A stretch of DNA of 64,000 nt, from contig CM049308.1 of the NCBI GenBank assembly GCA_026874595.1, positions 70,402,624 to 70,466,623 of the forward strand. The letters are read 5' to 3'. Of this stretch, positions 58,901 to 64,000 are shown in pieces. The notes under the pieces are model-generated. The model made no database searches. It saw nothing but the letters and a program-made list of their open reading frames with translations, and was not told where the DNA came from. How positions within the stretch are numbered: position 1 is the stretch's first letter; each line of letters opens with the position of its first letter. The position numbers and the translations under genes are program-made. The DNA is from Sipunculus nudus. Taxonomy: Eukaryota > Annelida > Sipuncula > Golfingiida > Sipunculidae.

Positions 58901-60452
58901 ATTTTATGTACAAAATGTATGACTTCATTTAATAGAGCCACATACAGTGTGTGAAATGTCATAATCAAATGATGTTTAAGGTTGATAATTAAGAAAATAT
59001 TCTTCTTGTGTTGACACATTTTGGTCCAATATTTGACCAGGCTCTCTGCTATCTGAAAATTTAGGCTACTTAATGTGCCCTTTCACTCCCAACCCTTCCA
59101 CCTGACCACAGGTACCCCGACCCCAAATGATGGACTCCCCAGTCTCCACATGGTGGAGGCTTGCATTCTTTTGAACACAGATTTCAAGTCCCTTAAGTGG
59201 TTCATTTATTTACTTAAACAGAACTATATATAAGTTTTCAATACTGACTCATTATGTGAAAAAAACTTAAAATATCACTGGCATCACTTTTAAGGAATAG
59301 ACCACATAAGTGGTAAAAAAATGAACCATACCCAAGGTGGGTGTGACACTAAGCTTTAGCAGGTTTCAATACAAAGAAAATTTTGAATTTCTATATAAGG
59401 ATCAGTAGCATCTGTTATAGAGGGTTAGATTCCCTTTTCGACTTTTGCCTATTGTTTACCCATTGCAATTTTTGTGGCTTGCCCACACTCAGAGCACCCC
59501 ATCCCCCTTTTCTGCACTTGTAACTTCAGGATGTAGTAAACATATGAAAGGCTTTCTTGGGTCTGTCGGATAAATCCTCCTGTGTAACTGTAAATGGTAA
59601 ATCACACCCCACAATCCTAGGTTGATACCTTTATGATGCCAGTGATGGCCATGTGTTTTTTATCCAGTTTATTATTAATTAAACACATTACACAAATAAT
59701 GAAATATGATAATAATATCATGAAACTGAAATGACACAACAAATATTTGATTGTAAACATTATTACAAATATATAAATATATTAAATTATTATACTTAAT
59801 ACTGATTACTAAACAAATTATGCACAGGTAAATACTAAGTAACTGTTTAGCTTTTTTATCATGTAATTACTAATGTACAAAATATGTGATGTTTAAAAAA
59901 GTCAATCTAAAAAAAGAGAAATAAGTCTCAGACTTATTATTATAATATTAAGATCATGGCATCACTTTCACAAAAGATCTGTGACAAGAAATGTATGTTT
60001 TATGTATAACTTTATAGTTACATAATAATTAATTCAACTAGAAAAATGTTTCTTATTAGTATTACTAATATTACTATAGTATTATTAGAACTTTATTATT
60101 TTATGGTGGAAAGCTAAATTTAATATGAAATGTCTTCTTCACCGACAGACAGTAAACACGCAAACTTCGGATAAAACTGGATAAAACCTGTTTTATCCGA
60201 TCCGGATGAATCCGGATGAATCCAGTTGATTAAACCGGCTGCGAAAAAAACCGCCAACCCTGACTAAGTAGTACCAGTATTCAGTAAATAGAATTTTTTT
60301 TTTAATCAAAATTCAGAAATGACACTGACAGCCAATATTTCCGTGCCATCGTTTAATGCCTAGAATATTATACTTATAGCATATGGTGCAACTAGATAGT
60401 AGATGCTATAGTATAGACTATAGTACATTATAAATCTTAATGCATGTCCTAC
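53000..60452. other. Probable PC first intron, part 2
   Basis: AT-rich, no conserved coding segment on either strand. Contains copies of dispersed repeat family 2 (55060-55350 and a short one at 59100-59180). A CCGGATGAAT direct repeat with a GGATAAAAC/GTTTTATCC hairpin lies at about 60170-60225. Confidence 0.45.
55060..55350. repeat. Dispersed repeat family 2, copy 2
   Basis: Parallel to 50760-51065: TGTTTGTGTGTTTGTTTACA, then TTTTTGGGGAATCCCACAAT and AAGGGCCCCTCACATGG..GGAGGCTT. A short third piece, CTCCACATGGTGGAGGCTTG, lies at 59135-59165. Confidence 0.6.
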
Positions 60453-60720
60453 CTGGGAGCGAGGCTGATAACCGGTACTCCTTAGTGTTAATGAATAGTT
60501 CTGCTGCACCGGCACAACGTGTTGCCCGCCGCGTGTATTTTGACAGCACCGGCCTTGACCTTTTAGGTCCTTGACCTTGAAATAACCCGAACGTTAGGGT
60601 CACAAACGCTTAAAAAACATCACCACATGGGGGCGCTGCAGTCGACTGATGACTGCGCCTTGTTCACCCTTCCGCCAGATGTCGTGCCTTCTTCTTTCCC
60701 CAGTTCATTCATTGCGCCGC
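60453..60720 (-). promoter_or_regulatory. PC: Candidate PC promoter and non-coding first exon (CpG-rich)
   Basis: The only CpG-dense stretch upstream of PC, in otherwise AT-rich sequence. On the minus strand it ends with GCTCCCAG|GTAGGA, a good splice donor at 60452. No open frame needs to be assumed. TCAAGGTCA (60572-60580, minus) is a consensus monomeric ERR/NR5A site, and AAAAGGTCA follows at 60556-60564. Link to PC is inference from distance, strand and donor; it could belong to a divergent gene. Confidence 0.4.
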
Positions 60721-62043
60721 ACTGAATAAATAATAAATATAGGAAAATATAATTTCTGTACAATTTAGATTATACAATATCATGCTTAGTGAAACACAAC
60801 TGACTTTCATAAAAAGTACATATATCTGGGCTATATTTATCCGGATGTAACGGACTCCATATACCATGACCTTCCAATTGGACAGGGCCTAATAATATTG
60901 AGTCCGATTAATTCGGGTAAAGTTTCTAGTAGATATGCCACATTTGAAATAATATCATAATCTGCTCTTAATTGTAGTCACTGAGTTTGTTGGGCATGGC
61001 AGAAATGATTATCTATAGGCGTGTCCTGTTTTTTACAGTAGAATTCAGAGTTCTTGCGAATAAGTTTTATCCAGATTACATATAGGCCTATCCTTTTTAT
61101 TGTGGATGAAACATACACCAGTTTAAAAAAGTGGTTCTGCCGATGTGCTCTATGGAATCATGTAATCAATGACACATGCTTTTCAGCATTTTGGATATAT
61201 ATATATATTTTTCTTTTTATATATTTACTATATATTTATTGTCTTTCATCTAAACTGTCAGAGCTTTTATTTACACATTTCTTCAAGGGATCTTGATCAG
61301 TGTATGTTACGATGTTTATTTTTATCCATTAACTTAATTTTAAGGTTTCGGGCTGCGGGACACTGCGGGCATGATAAAACCCAAGTCCAAATTCATATGA
61401 AAGTAAATTTGCATTTGGTCATTCTAAGTCGCATTATCCTTTGCACTTTAATAATCGAAAATATTAATATTTGTATTTCAATGCATAGAGTCACATTCAA
61501 ACCCAACCTGGATAATTCAGCCATAAAAATGAAAAGGGGGATGCATTATTGATTCCGCTGAAAAGTGAATTGAACATATGTAAAATATAGTGCACGCCTA
61601 TCTGCATATCATTTGAAAACTGTGAAACAAGTCGCTACTAAAGTTGCTTACATGGTAAATGGCACATGTCTATTCAAGTTTCAGTTAACCCGGTTAAACA
61701 TATTACCTTTAAACGTGTCCTAACTGAACAGTGCTGAGTCACTTTCGGCATTAGCGAATTCCAAAATATTGATTAACCAGGTCTTAACATGACATTTTCA
61801 TCCATTTTACTGTTAAAAATTTTGCGTATATATACAGATTTTAAATATTCTGCTCAAAGCGCCTGACAAAACATGCAAACATTAATAAAATACACTATAC
61901 AGGTATGCAGTGGTTATTCAAAGACTTAACACTTCACACAAAACGTAATCTTATATCCTAAATTTATTACTATAACTTCATAAATGACCGATTAAAGAGA
62001 AATATAAAAACATTCAAGTTCACTGGAGAATTATGAAATATCG
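60721..62043. other. Upstream flank, nothing recognised
   Basis: AT-rich with chance open frames at 61054-61552 rich in Ile/Tyr/Phe from TA repeats. No homology seen. Confidence 0.4.
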
Positions 62044-63060
62044 CTATAAACTTGCATTAAAAGCTTTTAATGCACCCGTAAATCTCTCTACCGAATCAAA
62101 TCTTTTAATAAAGTCTGGCAACTTATTCCTCAAAACTGAAGCACAGAACAGAAGCTGATTGCTCTGCCTCCAAAGGTTAGTATATATTAGCTCTAGGTTC
62201 AACCGTTCATGCAAATGAAGATATTTATTATTAGACCTCAGAGTACGAGGAGCTTGGTACAACTGCAATAGTTCCGACAAGTAAGTAATTAAGTGCCATC
62301 CCATGATGTTACTTGTATATAAATAACACATTTTAAATCGCACGTGAGATACAATCGTCAACTATCGTAAATCTTTAAGAAAAGGGGAGTTATGAGCACG
62401 TTTAGGGCATTTGCATACTATGCGGATTCTGTATTTTTTGTAGTCGAGACACCTGAGTGTTTGTAATCCATATAAAAGCGAATTACACACATCTAGCCTT
62501 GACAGGTTGAAGCTCTGTGCTAGCTGAGATGCAGTGGACACTGAAAGGTATTTGGAGATACGTTCAAAGCTGTGTTAACTTAAGTGTCACTTTTACAGTT
62601 GATGTGTGGTTTCAGTTTCATCTGGTTATAAAAATGAAACACAAATTCCGTACTTTCAAAGTCGATAAAATGCGACAACCAATAGTCAAGGAACGATTGT
62701 TGACTTTCTGCAGTTGGTTTACTGAACCAATGAAAAGGACCTCAGCTTCCTTATTGTTAAGTTTGAGCTTATATTTTAACATCCATGTATAATTCTGAAT
62801 ATCACTTACTCAACTCTCTAATTTGCATAAATAAAGTCGAAACAAGCAGGTAGAAATGAAGAGTACAAATATGAATCATCTGCATAAAGAGCATATTTCA
62901 ATCCATTTTTTTATATTGTGCCTTATTGGAATTGTGTAGAACGAAATTAAATTGGTCCCAACACAGAACCTTTTGGTACACCGGATTTCAGATACGAGTC
63001 TCAAGAAACACTATCCAAATCACAACTCACGGTGTCCGTCCACTTAGAAAAGATTTAAAC
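62044..63060 (-). pseudogene. Decayed LINE reverse transcriptase
   Basis: Minus strand carries two classical reverse-transcriptase segments in drifting frames: G-V-P-K-G-S-V-L-G-P (about 62965) and K-Y-A-L-Y-A-D-D-S-Y-L-Y (YADD at 62886-62875). Downstream comes the C-terminal region (L-R-N-K-L-P-D-F-I, F-T-G-A-L-K-A-F). Stops and frameshifts between them show it is dead. Confidence 0.8.
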
Positions 63061-63439
63061 TAATCTCAAACTTAACCTTTAATTTCATGAAGATACGACG
63101 GCCTCGATACAAGTGTCTGGTGGTGGTAAGTCAAGTAGGACCGGGATGGTAAAGTGATCGGTTTGTGTAGAACAGCCACTTCTGTAAGGCTCAGCCATGT
63201 TACATATATCAAGGAGTTTATAAACTCCTTGCATATATATACAATATGCCGTTGCATGTGCCACGACTCTTTCTATCACTTTGAGATGAAGGATATGTTA
63301 CTCAATGACATAAATACACCCAGCATCCAGTATAGATTTTTTTCTTTGCTGAGCTTTAACAATGGCGCTATGTCCAGCCCTCCTGTCGTCCGTTCACGCG
63401 GCACAAATAATAGCTGCTTGACCTAAAAACGTTTGACTG

Positions 63440-63660
63440 AATATCCAAGGAGGTGACATAAAAAAAACCAAAATTATGTCACTACGATCTATATCCTACG
63501 AGCTATGGGGCTTGTTTGTACACCCCAAAATAATTAAAATTTGACACAAAACCAGTGTCTAGATAATTGATGCATGAAATGCCTTGCTTAGCTTATTGAG
63601 CATGGACAGTTTCAAAACCTGCTCCATACGCTGGTGGCGCCAAATGTGTGTTTTTTTTTC
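63440..63660. repeat. Dispersed repeat family 1, inverted partial copy
   Basis: On the minus strand, CCCCATAGCTCGTAGGATAT and ATCGTAGTGACATAATTTTG match the centre of copies 1 and 2 (27025-27065, 36965-37000). The remaining sequence to 64000 is unremarkable apart from poly-G and poly-A runs. Confidence 0.5.
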
Positions 63661-64000
63661 TAAATTTACGATACTTTTTAGTATTTTGAGAAAGTCAAAT
63701 GGCAGCCATCGTTAGTTTTCAGCTATGGTTTTACTTGGGGTCCTGAAACACTATATTTATTGATCATGACAGCAGTTCCTGAAGACTGTATTTTTTCTAT
63801 TTTCTACACATTTATCTCTTTTTTTAGATTGCCAAATTATTTTTATTGTATCAGTCTCTCAACCATTGTTTCTCAATGCCGGAAACAGGATTTAGGAAAA
63901 GGGGGGGTTCAACCCAGGAAGACTGATGAGAAAATTTGAAAAGGTCTTCAGATCCCCAAAAAAAGGGGATGGGGTCCAGGCCGGAAACTTGGTCTGCACC

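Noticed and set aside
61169-61552. 127-aa plus-strand open frame
   Set aside because: Starts in a TA-rich run, no recognised domain, overlaps another chance frame.

Overview
This window is animal nuclear DNA: AT-rich, intron-rich and full of repeats. The repeat set points to a mollusc, most likely a bivalve. It includes non-autonomous elements with internal ~179-bp tandem units and a terminal hairpin, dispersed families ending in GACGGACGACGG and AGCTCAG..GTCAG..GAGCTAAAA, and LINE 3' ends closing with (TTA)n. Species and repeat-family names are inference. The two gene models come from reading conserved protein segments, splice sites and reading phases directly.

Gene 1 (minus strand, 785-3522) is a six-exon C-type lectin-like membrane receptor of 509 aa: signal peptide, two C-type lectin domains (CTLDs), a Ser/Thr/Pro-rich stalk, one membrane helix and a short basic tail. 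Each CTLD is split over two exons and every intron is phase 1. CTLD1 keeps the EPN and WND calcium/sugar-binding motifs of mannose-type lectins; CTLD2 has lost them. The intron before the stalk/membrane exon appears to use a GC-AG donor. Reading through that donor gives a stop after three codons, which would produce a secreted form.

Gene 2 (minus strand, coding 12742-44992) is a complete mitochondrial pyruvate carboxylase. It has 20 coding exons whose phases all join without a break, giving 3,609 nt including the stop (1,202 aa; human is 1,178 aa). The biotin carboxylase, carboxyltransferase and biotin-carrier domains are all present with their key residues. A possible in-frame microexon (34954-34968) lies in the linker between the first two catalytic parts. 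A non-coding first exon and promoter may lie in a CpG-rich patch at 60453-60720, about 15 kb upstream.

Other regions: 3.5-12.7 kb separates the two genes and holds a ~2.05-kb inverted-repeat element (6827-8878) built on a 43-bp palindromic tandem repeat. The pyruvate carboxylase introns hold many repeats, including a three-unit array with DR1-type nuclear-receptor sites (16990-17440), a six-unit 179-bp element (18212-19415) and several copies of one dispersed family. The interval 45-64 kb is non-coding apart from three decayed LINE reverse-transcriptase remnants and a 527-bp element with perfect 20-bp inverted repeats. The two genes have no obvious functional link: one is a surface/immune-type lectin and the other a core anaplerotic enzyme. 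I found no RNA gene, CRISPR array or gene cluster I could support.
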